64,000 nt of DNA from Bacteroidales bacterium (GTDB lineage: Bacteria; Bacteroidota; Bacteroidia; Bacteroidales; F082): contig JANJUV010000002.1 of NCBI GenBank assembly GCA_024710405.1, forward strand, positions 372,001-436,000, read 5' to 3'. The notes beneath the pieces are model-generated. The model worked only from the letters and a program-made list of their open reading frames with translations. It was not told where the DNA came from and searched no databases. Position 1 is the stretch's first letter. Each line of letters begins with the position of its first letter. Positions 28,201 through 37,261 of this stretch are shown piece by piece. A program made the position numbers and the translations under genes.

Positions 28201-31200
28201 GCCTTCAGCCAGGGTTTAACTGCTGATGGATTGCTACAATTGCCATCAAGTCGTTGGGGTGGTATTATGAGAAGGATTGAATCAACTGATTTTGAGGCTA
28301 CCAACATCGAGTATATTGAATTCTGGATGATGGATCCCTTTACAGAAGAACCTGAAAATGCAGGAGATCTGTATATTAACCTTGGTGATATTTCCGAAGA
28401 CATTTTAAGGGACGGAAGAAGATTTTATGAAAATGGTTTGCCAACTACAGAGGTAGCTGAAAACGTTGACACAACAATCTGGGGCAGGGTACCAACAATT
28501 CAGGCTCTGGTCGAATCGTTCAGCAGTGTTGCCGGCTCACGTCAGTTTCAGGATGTTGGCTATGACGGATTACGTGATATTGACGAACGTGATTTTCACG
28601 CACCGAATTTCCTTGATATCATCCGTGATCAGTTTGGAGCACAATCCGAAGCCTATCAAAAGGCACTCGAAGACCCTTCAGCCGACAATTTCCAGTATTT
28701 CAGAGGTGCACGACTCGATAGTGACTCACGTTATTCAAGTATTCTTGAACGCTACAAAAACTTCAACGGACCTGACGGCAACTCCCCTACCGATGATCTG
28801 AACCCCGAAAGTTATCCGACCAGCGCAACATCAATGCCCAATGTGGAGGATATCAATCGCGACAACACCCTGAGCGAGGCCGAGCGCTATTTCCAGTACC
28901 GTATCCGTCTCGACCCCGATAAGATGGTGATCGGCGAAAATTTCATCAGCGACATTCAGGTTGCTTCGGGTATCCCGCTCGCCAACGGTGAAACGGCCGA
29001 AGTTAAATGGTATCAGTTTAAAATACCTGTGAGTCAACCCGAGCGGGTTGTCGGGAACATTCAGGATTTCCGTTCCATCCGTTTTATCAGGATGTTTTTC
29101 AAAGATTTTGAAAAACCCGTTGTGGCGCGCTTCGCCACCCTCGAACTGGTGCGTGGCGAATGGAGAAAGTACCGCTACAACCTTGAATCACCAGGCGAAT
29201 ATCTTGTAAATGATGACGCCAATGGAACCCGATTTGACATTTCTGCTGTGAATATTGAAGAAAACGGCAGGCGTGAGCCCATTCCTTATGTGGTTCCTCC
29301 GGGTATCGACCGCGAAATCAATTACGGAACAACAAGCCTTGTGCAACTGAACGAACAATCCATGCAGTTCATCGTTGAGAACCTTCAGGATGGAGACGCA
29401 AGGGCAGCATTTAAAACCACAGATTTTGATTTCAGGCAGTACAAAAAACTTAAAATGTACGTACATGCCGAAAAACTCTTTGAAGCAGAAGAACTTGCCT
29501 ACGGTGATCTGACTGTTTTTATCCGCCTGGGAAGCGACTTCACAGAAAACTATTATGAATATGAAATTCCGCTCACCTTTACTCCGTGGGGAACATCTTT
29601 TGTTAATTCTGAAGCCATCTGGCCTGAGCAAAACCGCTTCGATATTGATCTCGACCAATTGGTGTCCGTTAAGCAAAACAGAAACATTGCCATGCGCGAC
29701 CCAAATTCGGATATCAGACTAAATTATCCCTATGTTGAATTTATTGGTGATCATATCGTTAAAATACTGGGAAGCCCAAGCATAAGTGATGTCAAAGGGA
29801 TCATGATTGGCATAAGGAATCCCAAACAACTCAGCCTCTCATCAAATGATGATGGTGTACAAAAAAGTGCCATCATCTGGGTCAATGAGCTCAGAGTAAC
29901 CGACTTCGACAACAAAGGTGGCTGGGCAGCAACGGCAAGGGTTGAGACCATGCTGGCCGATGTGGGGCGGGTGGTGGTTTCTGGAGCACACAGCACACCC
30001 GGTTTTGGAAGTCTGGATATGAAAGTGAACGAAACTTCAAGAGAAGCGATAACAAGTTTTGATGTTGCCACCGATATCGATCTCGGGAAATTCCTCCCTG
30101 CAAAAACCGGTGTTAAAATTCCTATGCATTTCGACTATGGCGAAACCCACATCACTCCTGAATATAATCCACTTGACCCCGACATTAAACTCAAAGATGA
30201 CCTCCGCTCCTATGAAAATGAAGCCCAGCAGGACTCGTTGAAGAGAATTGTCAAGGACTACACCCAAAGAAAAAACATCAATTTCATCAATGTCCGTAAA
30301 GACCGTGTGGGCAATGTGCGGCCTCCACGCATATATGACGTTGAAAACCTGAGCCTGTCATATGCCTATAGCGAAATTTACCAGCGCAACATAGATCTCG
30401 AATACGACCTGAGAAAAACCTACAGAGGAGGTATTGGTTATAATTTCAACAATAATCCAAAAAATATCATGCCTTTTGGCAAGATTAGCTGGCTCAAAAG
30501 TCCCGCATTCCAAATTATCAAGGACTTCAATTTCTTCTATCTGCCAAAAAATTTCGCCTTCAGGACAGATATGAACCGGACCAACAACACCAAAAAATTC
30601 AGAAACAAAAGTGAAGGCGACATAATTACGTACCCAATCTATGCCAAAACATGGACATGGAACAGAAATTATGACTTCAAGTTTGATATCACTAAAGGTC
30701 TGACTTTTGACTTCACCGCCGGAGCAAATGCCTTTGTTTATGAACCTTCTGGAAATCCCGAAAGGGGAACTGAAGAATGGCGCATGAACCGCGACACCAT
30801 TATGGATGAAATATTCAGTCTGGGCTCAATGAGCAACTACAATCAGATGTTCAAACTGAATTACACTATACCTATAAATAAAATTCCTGTTTTCGACTGG
30901 ATCACAGCGACGGCAGGCTATCAGGGAACCTACACATGGACAGCTTCTCCAATTTCGGTGCAGGAACGGATTGGAAACACCATTGCCAACCAAAATGCCA
31001 AGACACTTAATAGCAATGTGGATTTTGTGAAGCTGTACAACAAGGTGACCTATCTTAAAAACCTGAATACACCACCAAGAAGCTCCCGCGGAGGAGGCCC
31101 ATCACCCCGGACTGCAGATCCTATGGGACGTCCGGACCGGTCGCAGCAGGAAAATCCTGAAGATGTCAAAACCGATACAACTCAGACAGAACCACGCACT

Positions 31201-32610
31201 GACTACCTGAAAATTGTTTTCGACAACATACTCAAGCTCACCATGAGTGTTAAGAAAGCCTCATTGAACTACACACAAAACAATGGCATTATGCTTCCCG
31301 GTTTTATGCCCGAACCGGACCTCCTTGGTTATAACTTTGCCGGAAGTGCACCCGGATGGGGCTTCATTCTTGGCAGTGAAGCTGATATCAGAAATACGGC
31401 AGCCAACAATGGATGGATTTCACGCGATTCGGTGCTCAATCAGGCATACTCAAAGCGATTTACAGAAAACATGGCTTACAAGGTTAATGCTGAGCCTGTT
31501 CCGGGACTCAGAATTGATATCAGCGGCGACAAAACCAGTGGATTGAATCTTCAGGAATACTTCCGTGCAGATTCAAGCGGTGCCTTCAGAGGCTTTTCGC
31601 CCACCCAAAGTGGAAACTTCAGCATGTCGTTCGGACTTTGGAAAACAGCATTTGTTGCAAGCCGAAAGGATGAAGGATCCCCTCTTTTCGATAATATGCT
31701 GGAGTATCGGAAAATTATTGCTGAGAGGCTGGCCAACACGAACCAGCAATGGGTCGATTCTGATTTAGGCTATTATTATGACTCCGTTGGCGGAGGTTCG
31801 TTCCCTGTTGGTTATGGTTCAGGTTCCCAGGAGGTGCTGCTTTATTCATTCCTGGCAGCATATAGGGGAGACGACCCGGGTAATGTCAGGCTAAACCCTT
31901 TTCCGCAAATACCCATACCCAACTGGAGCATCAGTTACAACGGTCTTACCAAAATAGAAGCAGTCAAAAGGATTTTCAAGAATGTCAACATTACGCACGC
32001 CTATCGCTCGTCATATGCCATAACAGCCTGGCGAACCAATGTTGAATATGACCCGAACGACAGAACGAAGACCTATGCCAATACCAACCTGTTCATCCCG
32101 CAATATGATGTTGGTCAATTGGTGCTCACGGAACAGTTTGCTCCGCTATTCGGGATTGATGTTGCATTCCACAACACCCTTACGGCGAGAGCTGAATATA
32201 AAAAACAGCGCAACCTGACCATGAGTTTCATCAACAACCAACTCACCGAAATACAGGGTAGTGAAATCGTTATTGGTTCAGGGTACAGAATAAAAAACCT
32301 TGCACTGGTGATATCAAGCGTTACGGGAGGCGGACGTATCTCCAGATCAAACAACGATCTTGTGTTGAAACTCGATCTTGGTTTCAGAACGGACAAAACT
32401 ACTCTCAGACGCGTGGATGAAAGAAACAGCCAGGTTTCTGCCGGACAGAACAGGATCAATATTTATGTAACTGCCGATTACACCATCAATGAAAGGTTTA
32501 ATTTTCAGGCATTTTTCAAACGCGACATGAGCGATCCATTTGTTTCGTCACAATTCAAGAACTCAAACACCTTTGCCGGTATTACCATGAGGTTCAATCT
32601 GGCACAGTAA
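25294..32610 (+). CDS. sprA: T9SS outer-membrane translocon SprA/Sov, non-ATG start
   Basis: The protein of 2438 residues is in the size range of SprA/Sov, the very large 36-strand outer-membrane barrel through which T9SS cargo leaves. It has an N-terminal secretion signal (FVKYAFLLLIIAALAVAAIG) and the family-typical YIDDFEGAKSTIDLR near residue 848. Long beta-rich barrel segments end in the C-terminal strand NTFAGITMRFNLAQ. No ATG occurs before the signal peptide. In-frame stops TGA and TAA at 25282-25287 precede a TTG at 25294; TTG 25300 or GTG 25312 would also keep the signal. It lies between ruvA and gcvH. Confidence 0.95.
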   Translation: MPLTRFVKYAFLLLIIAALAVAAIGSSVPIEQQQPPAVDLLPQQPDTTRQQLVYPLPQDIGDPYQQLDEQSPFHLKDPPNIKREVVYDPVTGQYIFVSKVGSFSYREPVSMDLKEYRDFENKKGIRNYWRERTRSSDPQTASSIIPAIYIGGEAFDRIFGGNTIDIRPQGSAEITFGVRSVNREDPQLDVRQRRTTNFDFQQKIQMNVIAKIGDKIEFKTNYNTEATFQFENKLSLKYEGKEDEIIKLIEAGNVSMPLNTTLISGSQSLFGIKTKLQFGRTTVTTVFSQQESETKNITVQGGAQTNQFSLTSLDYEENRHFFLSQYFREQYEKSLQSLPIVTSDINITKIEVWVTNIGAPLTENRNIVAFTDAGEGRFEWIYNKEIQPLPGPPLPSNRSNNLLTRLDTAGIRNINNVTSYLTGDPLKIGRNGYLVPGQDFEKVENARKLSPTEFSFNSKLGFISLNTTLNSDQVLAVAYQYTVIGFDSIFQVGEFSDQGINTPNCLTAKLLKSTSINTRMPMWDLMMKNVYSLRAFQINRDDFTFNILYKGNQNGVPTGYFTEGNEDIKGIPLIHLMNLDNLNQQQNPVRGGDGVFDFLDNAATIGGTINAQNGRIYFTVLEPFGSHLRNKVFANDPELANRYAYDSLYTLTKAGAEQFPDKNKFILEGFYKSQSGSEINLNALNVPRGSVKVTAGGVPLVENVDYTVDYTLGRVRIINEGVLSSGTPINISLESNTMFAIQQKRMMGLRVDHEINKDFKIGGTLLNLHERPLTQKVNYGDDPISNTIYGLDLSYRTQSRWLTRMIDKLPGISTKEVSKINFDGEFAHFLPGHSRAVGKTGTSYIDDFEGAKSTIDLRQPNTWFLASTPQGQMDMFPEAGPGTGLDYGKNRAKLAWYIIDPLFYDRFGTLKPSNVDKEELSKNSVRQVLETEVFPNKQLPSGIPTNIAVLNMAYYPNERGPYNYDVLPTAFSQGLTADGLLQLPSSRWGGIMRRIESTDFEATNIEYIEFWMMDPFTEEPENAGDLYINLGDISEDILRDGRRFYENGLPTTEVAENVDTTIWGRVPTIQALVESFSSVAGSRQFQDVGYDGLRDIDERDFHAPNFLDIIRDQFGAQSEAYQKALEDPSADNFQYFRGARLDSDSRYSSILERYKNFNGPDGNSPTDDLNPESYPTSATSMPNVEDINRDNTLSEAERYFQYRIRLDPDKMVIGENFISDIQVASGIPLANGETAEVKWYQFKIPVSQPERVVGNIQDFRSIRFIRMFFKDFEKPVVARFATLELVRGEWRKYRYNLESPGEYLVNDDANGTRFDISAVNIEENGRREPIPYVVPPGIDREINYGTTSLVQLNEQSMQFIVENLQDGDARAAFKTTDFDFRQYKKLKMYVHAEKLFEAEELAYGDLTVFIRLGSDFTENYYEYEIPLTFTPWGTSFVNSEAIWPEQNRFDIDLDQLVSVKQNRNIAMRDPNSDIRLNYPYVEFIGDHIVKILGSPSISDVKGIMIGIRNPKQLSLSSNDDGVQKSAIIWVNELRVTDFDNKGGWAATARVETMLADVGRVVVSGAHSTPGFGSLDMKVNETSREAITSFDVATDIDLGKFLPAKTGVKIPMHFDYGETHITPEYNPLDPDIKLKDDLRSYENEAQQDSLKRIVKDYTQRKNINFINVRKDRVGNVRPPRIYDVENLSLSYAYSEIYQRNIDLEYDLRKTYRGGIGYNFNNNPKNIMPFGKISWLKSPAFQIIKDFNFFYLPKNFAFRTDMNRTNNTKKFRNKSEGDIITYPIYAKTWTWNRNYDFKFDITKGLTFDFTAGANAFVYEPSGNPERGTEEWRMNRDTIMDEIFSLGSMSNYNQMFKLNYTIPINKIPVFDWITATAGYQGTYTWTASPISVQERIGNTIANQNAKTLNSNVDFVKLYNKVTYLKNLNTPPRSSRGGGPSPRTADPMGRPDRSQQENPEDVKTDTTQTEPRTDYLKIVFDNILKLTMSVKKASLNYTQNNGIMLPGFMPEPDLLGYNFAGSAPGWGFILGSEADIRNTAANNGWISRDSVLNQAYSKRFTENMAYKVNAEPVPGLRIDISGDKTSGLNLQEYFRADSSGAFRGFSPTQSGNFSMSFGLWKTAFVASRKDEGSPLFDNMLEYRKIIAERLANTNQQWVDSDLGYYYDSVGGGSFPVGYGSGSQEVLLYSFLAAYRGDDPGNVRLNPFPQIPIPNWSISYNGLTKIEAVKRIFKNVNITHAYRSSYAITAWRTNVEYDPNDRTKTYANTNLFIPQYDVGQLVLTEQFAPLFGIDVAFHNTLTARAEYKKQRNLTMSFINNQLTEIQGSEIVIGSGYRIKNLALVISSVTGGGRISRSNNDLVLKLDLGFRTDKTTLRRVDERNSQVSAGQNRINIYVTADYTINERFNFQAFFKRDMSDPFVSSQFKNSNTFAGITMRFNLAQ

Positions 32611-32705
32611 GAAGCCATAATTATTAGCTATCTGGAAGCATTAAAAATTGCACATTCAGAACAATTTATTTATGCAGAATTAATCCTTGAAAGTGGTAAT
32701 TGATG

Positions 32706-32713
32706 TATATTTG
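32706..32713 (+). promoter_or_regulatory. Promoter -7 box for gcvH
   Basis: TATATTTG matches TAnnTTTG, 26 bases before the gcvH ATG. A TTG ends 16 bases upstream of it (32687-32689), slightly shorter than the usual spacing. Confidence 0.5.
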
Positions 32714-32739
32714 ACCCATATTACTTTAAAACAAAACTT

Positions 32740-33120
32740 ATGAATATCCCGACAAACCTCAGGTATACCGAAGACCACGAATGGATCAGCCTGAACGGTG
32801 AGATTGCCACAGTTGGCATTACAGATTTTGCACAGAAAGAACTTGGAGACATCGTTTTTATTGAAGTTGAAACTCTTGACGAGTCCCTTGATGCCGAAGA
32901 AACGTTTGGAACCATCGAAGCCGTAAAAACTGTTTCCGACATGTTCATGCCCATTGCCGGCACCGTAACCGAGTTTAATGAAGTACTTTCCGACAACCCG
33001 GAAACAGTTAACAAAGACCCGTACGGCGAAGGCTGGATCATTAAAATCAAGGTGAACAATCCGGCTGACATTGATCATTTGCTTGATGCCGAAGCATATA
33101 AAGCCCTTATAGAAGGCTAA
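32740..33120 (+). CDS. gcvH: Glycine cleavage system H protein
   Basis: The 126-residue lipoyl carrier shuttles the aminomethyl group between GcvP and GcvT. The lipoylation lysine is K63 in GTIEAVKTVSDM. The YTEDHEWI start and the C-terminal GEGWIIKIKVNNPAD are typical, and length is normal. GcvP, GcvT and the lipoate enzymes are not in the window. Confidence 0.95.
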   Translation: MNIPTNLRYTEDHEWISLNGEIATVGITDFAQKELGDIVFIEVETLDESLDAEETFGTIEAVKTVSDMFMPIAGTVTEFNEVLSDNPETVNKDPYGEGWIIKIKVNNPADIDHLLDAEAYKALIEG

Positions 33121-33129
33121 TTCCGGTTG

Positions 33130-33528
33130 ATGTACCTGAAGAATCTCATCCGATTCCAATGGCCGGGAATACTGTGGGCAATCATCATTCTGATTCTCAC
33201 TGGTGTTCCCGGTGATTTTTTTGGCGGCATCAATACAAGCTGGAAATGGCAGCACACTGACAAATTAATACATCTGTTCATCTTCGCGGTTTTCAGCTAT
33301 TTGCTCCTGTTCGGACACAAACAACAATATCCGGGGACTAAACTGCGTTATAAGCCGTTGCTGTTTGCATTATTGCCTGGCGTATTTTTTGGCGCATTCA
33401 CAGAAATGATGCAGCAGCTTGTTTACAGGGACAGAGAGGGTGATTTTGTTGATTTCTTCGCAAATATTCTCGGAACCCTTTCGGGCGCCTTGATTTTTTA
33501 CCTTTGGAACACAAAAAAACATGGTTGA
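33130..33528 (+). CDS. VanZ-like membrane protein
   Basis: The protein of 132 residues has four predicted membrane helices and VanZ-family features: DKLIHLFIFAVFSYLL in the second helix region and FGAFTEMMQQLVYRDREGDFVDFFANILG at the third. VanZ was first tied to teicoplanin resistance, but family members elsewhere have no known function. The start is ATG 33130, 9 bases after gcvH; a TTG at 33127 is also in frame. Confidence 0.85.
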   Translation: MYLKNLIRFQWPGILWAIIILILTGVPGDFFGGINTSWKWQHTDKLIHLFIFAVFSYLLLFGHKQQYPGTKLRYKPLLFALLPGVFFGAFTEMMQQLVYRDREGDFVDFFANILGTLSGALIFYLWNTKKHG

Positions 33529-33607
33529 AAACGATCATTTATTGAATAATTAGTAATTTAGCCCCGCCATCAGAAAATGGTGTTGGTCAACACAAAAACA
33601 TTGTTTT

Positions 33608-34282
33608 ATGGAAGTTAAGAAATCACCAAAAGCCGACCTTGAAGACAAAAGGATTCTGTTTACACAGATTGGCTTAGTCATTGCACTTGCACTCGTGTTT
33701 CTGGCGTTTGAATACAGAAGCTACGACAGACGCGTCAGCGATATGATTCAGCGTGTTGCAGAAGATGTGCCGGAAGAGATCATTCCGATCACCGAGCAAA
33801 AATTCACCCCACCTCCTCCACCTCCTCCTCAACAGGTAACTGTGCTCGAAATTGTTGAGGATGACGTTGAAGTTGAAGACATCGACATTGATGTGGATGT
33901 TGATCAAAATACTGTTATAGAAGTCTATGTTCCACCAGCACGTGAGGAAGAAGAAATTTCGGAGCAGGAAATTTTTACAGTAGTGGAATCAATGCCTGAA
34001 TTCCCCGGGGGCGCGGCTAAGATGATGGAGTTCATTGCCAAGAATATCAAATACCCGCCAATGGCGCGCGAAAGCGGAATACAGGGACGTGTGTTTGTTA
34101 ATTTTGTTGTTGAACCCGATGGAAGAGTCAGCAACGTTAAAGTATTGCGCGGAATTGGCGGGGGCTGCGATGAAGAAGCCATAAGGGTGGTTGAATCAAT
34201 GCCCAAATGGACGCCAGGCCGCCAGCGTGGCAAAGCTGTGAGGGTATCTTTTAACCTGCCTGTAAGGTTTACTCTTCAATAA
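33608..34282 (+). CDS. Energy transducer TonB
   Basis: The 224-residue protein has one N-terminal membrane anchor (about 19-38), a proline stretch at about 77-83 (FTPPPPPPP), a strongly acidic linker with repeated Asp/Val/Glu, and a C-terminal TonB domain with FPGGAAKMMEFIAKNIKYP. It ends with the typical PGRQRGKAVRVSFNLPVRF. TonB transmits inner-membrane proton energy to outer-membrane transporters. No exbB/exbD genes are nearby. It is the last gene before a bidirectional terminator. Confidence 0.9.
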   Translation: MEVKKSPKADLEDKRILFTQIGLVIALALVFLAFEYRSYDRRVSDMIQRVAEDVPEEIIPITEQKFTPPPPPPPQQVTVLEIVEDDVEVEDIDIDVDVDQNTVIEVYVPPAREEEEISEQEIFTVVESMPEFPGGAAKMMEFIAKNIKYPPMARESGIQGRVFVNFVVEPDGRVSNVKVLRGIGGGCDEEAIRVVESMPKWTPGRQRGKAVRVSFNLPVRFTLQ

Positions 34283-34296
34283 AAAATTAAGCGAAT

Positions 34297-34329
34297 AAAA
34301 AAACCTGCTCTCACCAGCAGGTTTTTTTT
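34297..34329. terminator. Bidirectional intrinsic terminator (tonB / uvrC)
   Basis: The stem AACCTGCT (34302-34309) pairs perfectly with AGCAGGTT (34316-34323) around a 6-base loop. An A run lies on the left (34297-34303) and a T run on the right (34322-34329), so it serves both tonB on the plus strand and uvrC on the minus strand. Confidence 0.9.
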
Positions 34330-34344
34330 CGACCTGATCCAAAA

Positions 34345-36177
34345 TTAATCAATTGGATTGTTGATGAAATATCCTGCGACAATCTCAGCCTTCGCTTTGC
34401 CAATTACTTCAGAAAGACTTTCAACACTTTGTTTACTGATATTCTTCACCGATTTAAACTTCCACAAAAGTTTCTGAGCCGTTTGAAATCCTATTCCATC
34501 TATCCCGGTCAGTACGGTCTTTATCAATCCCTTCTCAAATCTCTTCCGGTGGTGTGTAATACCAAAGCGGTGAGCCTCGTCGCGCATCTGTTGGATAAGT
34601 CTCAGCGATTCGGATCTTTTGTCAATGTAAACCGGCAAAGGATCATCGGGAAAATAGATCTCTTCCAATCTTTTGGCAATACCGATTATTGATATTTTCC
34701 CGCGTAGTCGCAATTGGTCAAGAGCAGTCACCGCTGCACTCAGCTGACCTTTACCGCCATCAACAACAATCAATTGCGGCAAGGTTTTGTTCTCCAAATT
34801 TAGTCTTGAATACCTCCGGAATACTATCTCCTGCATGGATGCGAAGTCATCAGGCCCTTCAACGGTTTTAATATTGAAGTGTCTGTACTCCTGCTTGTTT
34901 GGCTTCGCTTTAACAAACTGAACCATAGCCGCAACGGGATAGTCACCTTGAAAATTTGAATTGTCAAAGCACTCAATCACTTCAGGGATTTGCGGTAGCC
35001 TGAGGTCGTCCTTTAACTGCTGTAATACCCGGCGCTGGTGCCTTTCGGGGTCGGCAAGCATCCTCTGTTTTTCCATCTCGAGTCTGAAGTGGCGGGCATT
35101 TCGTTCAGACAACTCAAGTAATTGCTTCTTATCACCGCGTTTTGGAATGAGATACGACACTCCTTCCAGAGCAAAGCCCGGATCAAAAGGAAGCACTACT
35201 TCGGGACTTTCACTTCCAAACCGCTGTCGGATATCGAGCAATGCAAGCATCAGCAGGTCTTGAGGAGTTTCTTCCAGTTTCTTCTTAATCTCAACGGAAT
35301 GCGATTGAATAACTGCACCCTGAACAACCCGTAAATAATTTATCCAGGCCATTTCTTCTCCGTCAATAATCGAGCAGACATCCACATTGCTGATCCGCGG
35401 GTTGACAATGGTTGATTTGCTTCTGTATTTTTCGAGCAGTTCAATTTTTTCTTTTACCCGTTGTGCTTTTTCAAACTCCATTTCAGAAGCAAATTTCATC
35501 ATGGAATCCCTGAGTTGTTTAACAACCATTACCATGTTTCCCTTGATGATTTCCCTGATGGCTTCAATCATCTCAAGATAATCCTCTTGTTTCTGAAGTC
35601 CGACACATGGCCCCTTACAGTTTCCTAAGTGATACTCCAAACATGTTTTAAATTTTTCTTCAGCTATACTTCGGATAGTCAGTGGCAAACGGCATGATCG
35701 CACAGGGTATAATTGCCTGATCAGTTCAAGTAAAGTGTTCATCATCCGCACTGATGCATAAGGGCCGAAATACTCAGATCCGTTGCGGATGAGATTTCGT
35801 GTGGGAAATATTCTGGGGAAAGCTTCATTGGTTATACAAATCCAGGGAAAGGATTTGTCATCCTTCAGCATCACGTTATACCTCGGCTGATGTTGTTTGA
35901 TCAAATTGTTTTCGAGCAGCAAAGCATCGGTTTCGGAACCAGTGACTACAAATCGTATGTCGGCAATACGCCTGACAAGAACTCTTAGTTTGCCAGAGTG
36001 TACCTTACCAAAATAACTGCTCACTCTCTTTTGCAGATCTTTGGCTTTACCAACATAAATGATCTTTCCGGTATTATCCAGATATAGATACACCCCGGGA
36101 TTGTGCGGAATCGACTTCAGAACAGGAAGCAAGTTATGGCCCGGATCGTTATCCTCCTGTCGCTCAAGCGTATCCAT
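34345..36177 (-). CDS. uvrC: UvrABC excinuclease subunit C
   Basis: UvrC makes both incisions in nucleotide excision repair. The protein of 610 residues has the N-terminal GIY-YIG nuclease (PGVYLYLDNTGKIIYVGKAK), a UVR motif near 205-235, the RNase H-like second nuclease domain (ECFDNSNFQGDYPVAAMVQF, LIVVDGGKGQLS) and C-terminal helix-hairpin-helix motifs. Length is normal. The start is 6 bases after the thiL stop, so the two share a transcript. Confidence 0.95.
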   Translation of the reverse strand: MDTLERQEDNDPGHNLLPVLKSIPHNPGVYLYLDNTGKIIYVGKAKDLQKRVSSYFGKVHSGKLRVLVRRIADIRFVVTGSETDALLLENNLIKQHQPRYNVMLKDDKSFPWICITNEAFPRIFPTRNLIRNGSEYFGPYASVRMMNTLLELIRQLYPVRSCRLPLTIRSIAEEKFKTCLEYHLGNCKGPCVGLQKQEDYLEMIEAIREIIKGNMVMVVKQLRDSMMKFASEMEFEKAQRVKEKIELLEKYRSKSTIVNPRISNVDVCSIIDGEEMAWINYLRVVQGAVIQSHSVEIKKKLEETPQDLLMLALLDIRQRFGSESPEVVLPFDPGFALEGVSYLIPKRGDKKQLLELSERNARHFRLEMEKQRMLADPERHQRRVLQQLKDDLRLPQIPEVIECFDNSNFQGDYPVAAMVQFVKAKPNKQEYRHFNIKTVEGPDDFASMQEIVFRRYSRLNLENKTLPQLIVVDGGKGQLSAAVTALDQLRLRGKISIIGIAKRLEEIYFPDDPLPVYIDKRSESLRLIQQMRDEAHRFGITHHRKRFEKGLIKTVLTGIDGIGFQTAQKLLWKFKSVKNISKQSVESLSEVIGKAKAEIVAGYFINNPID

Positions 36178-36183
36178 TTTTGC

Positions 36184-37251
36184 TTAGTCTTGTTTATTGT
36201 TGTTTCTTAAGCCGTCCCAGCCTTGTGCCTTAAGTGGGATAAGCCTGTCGTCGATGGTGATCATGACGGTTTCACCACGATTAGTGGTCATGTGCCCAAT
36301 GACTGATACACTTTCAATGTTTCTGATTTTCTCAAAATCAGAAGGACTGATGGTAAATAACAACTCATAGTCCTCACCTCCGTTTAATGCCGGGATGGAT
36401 GGAACGAGTCTGAATTCTTCAGCAAGTCTGATGGTGGCCGGGTCAATGGGGATTTTTGTTTCATAAATCCTGCATCCCAGATTTGAAGCTTTACAGAGGT
36501 GTATAATCTCGGAAGCAAGACCATCCGAAATATCGATCATCGAACTGGGTTTTACACCTGCTTTCTTAAGCTCTTCAAGCACATCAAACCTGGCTTCAGG
36601 TTTGAGCTGACGCGATAAAACATAATCATTTCCATCCAGATCAGGTTGCATTGATGGATCGGCTTTGTACACTGCCTTTTCTCTTTCGAGGAGCATCAGC
36701 CCCATGTAGGCAGCACCCAGATCGCCACTCACACACAAAAGGTCATTCTCGGCTGCTCCATGTCTGTAACAGATATCTTGAGGCAATGCCTGTCCGATCA
36801 CCGTAACTGAAATAAACAGACCCGACATACTGGATGTAGTATCACCGCCAACCAGATCAACGCCATACTGCTCACACGCCAGCCTGATACCGCTGTAAAG
36901 TTCTTCAAGGGCTTCGAGCGAAAAACGGTTCGAAACAGCAAGCCCGATAACAATTTGCATAGGTTTACCGTTCATGGCAGCGATATCCGAAAAATTCACC
37001 ACTGCAGCTTTGTAGCCCAGATGTTTGAGCGGGGTATACATCAAATCAAAATGAACACCCTCAACCAGCAAATCAACCGAAACAAGTGTCTGCATGTCTC
37101 CATTCTGAATAACGGCAGCATCATCGCCAACCGCCTTTATGGTAGACTTGTTAATGACCTGCAGTTCAGCAGTGAGCTTTTCAATGAGAGCAAATTCTCC
37201 TACGTCAGAAAGTTCGGTTCTGTTGTCGTTTTGTTGAAATACTGATTCCAT
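36184..37251 (-). CDS. thiL: Thiamine-monophosphate kinase
   Basis: ThiL phosphorylates thiamine monophosphate to the cofactor thiamine diphosphate. The 355-residue protein shows GDDAAVI for the metal/ATP loop, VSVDLLVEGVHFDL, NFSDIAAMNGKPMQIVIGLA, DLVGGDTTSSMSG and IDISDGLASEIIHL, all diagnostic of the family. It lies between a TPR lipoprotein gene (10 bases upstream) and uvrC. Confidence 0.95.
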   Translation of the reverse strand: MESVFQQNDNRTELSDVGEFALIEKLTAELQVINKSTIKAVGDDAAVIQNGDMQTLVSVDLLVEGVHFDLMYTPLKHLGYKAAVVNFSDIAAMNGKPMQIVIGLAVSNRFSLEALEELYSGIRLACEQYGVDLVGGDTTSSMSGLFISVTVIGQALPQDICYRHGAAENDLLCVSGDLGAAYMGLMLLEREKAVYKADPSMQPDLDGNDYVLSRQLKPEARFDVLEELKKAGVKPSSMIDISDGLASEIIHLCKASNLGCRIYETKIPIDPATIRLAEEFRLVPSIPALNGGEDYELLFTISPSDFEKIRNIESVSVIGHMTTNRGETVMITIDDRLIPLKAQGWDGLRNNNKQD

Positions 37252-37261
37252 ATATTGATTG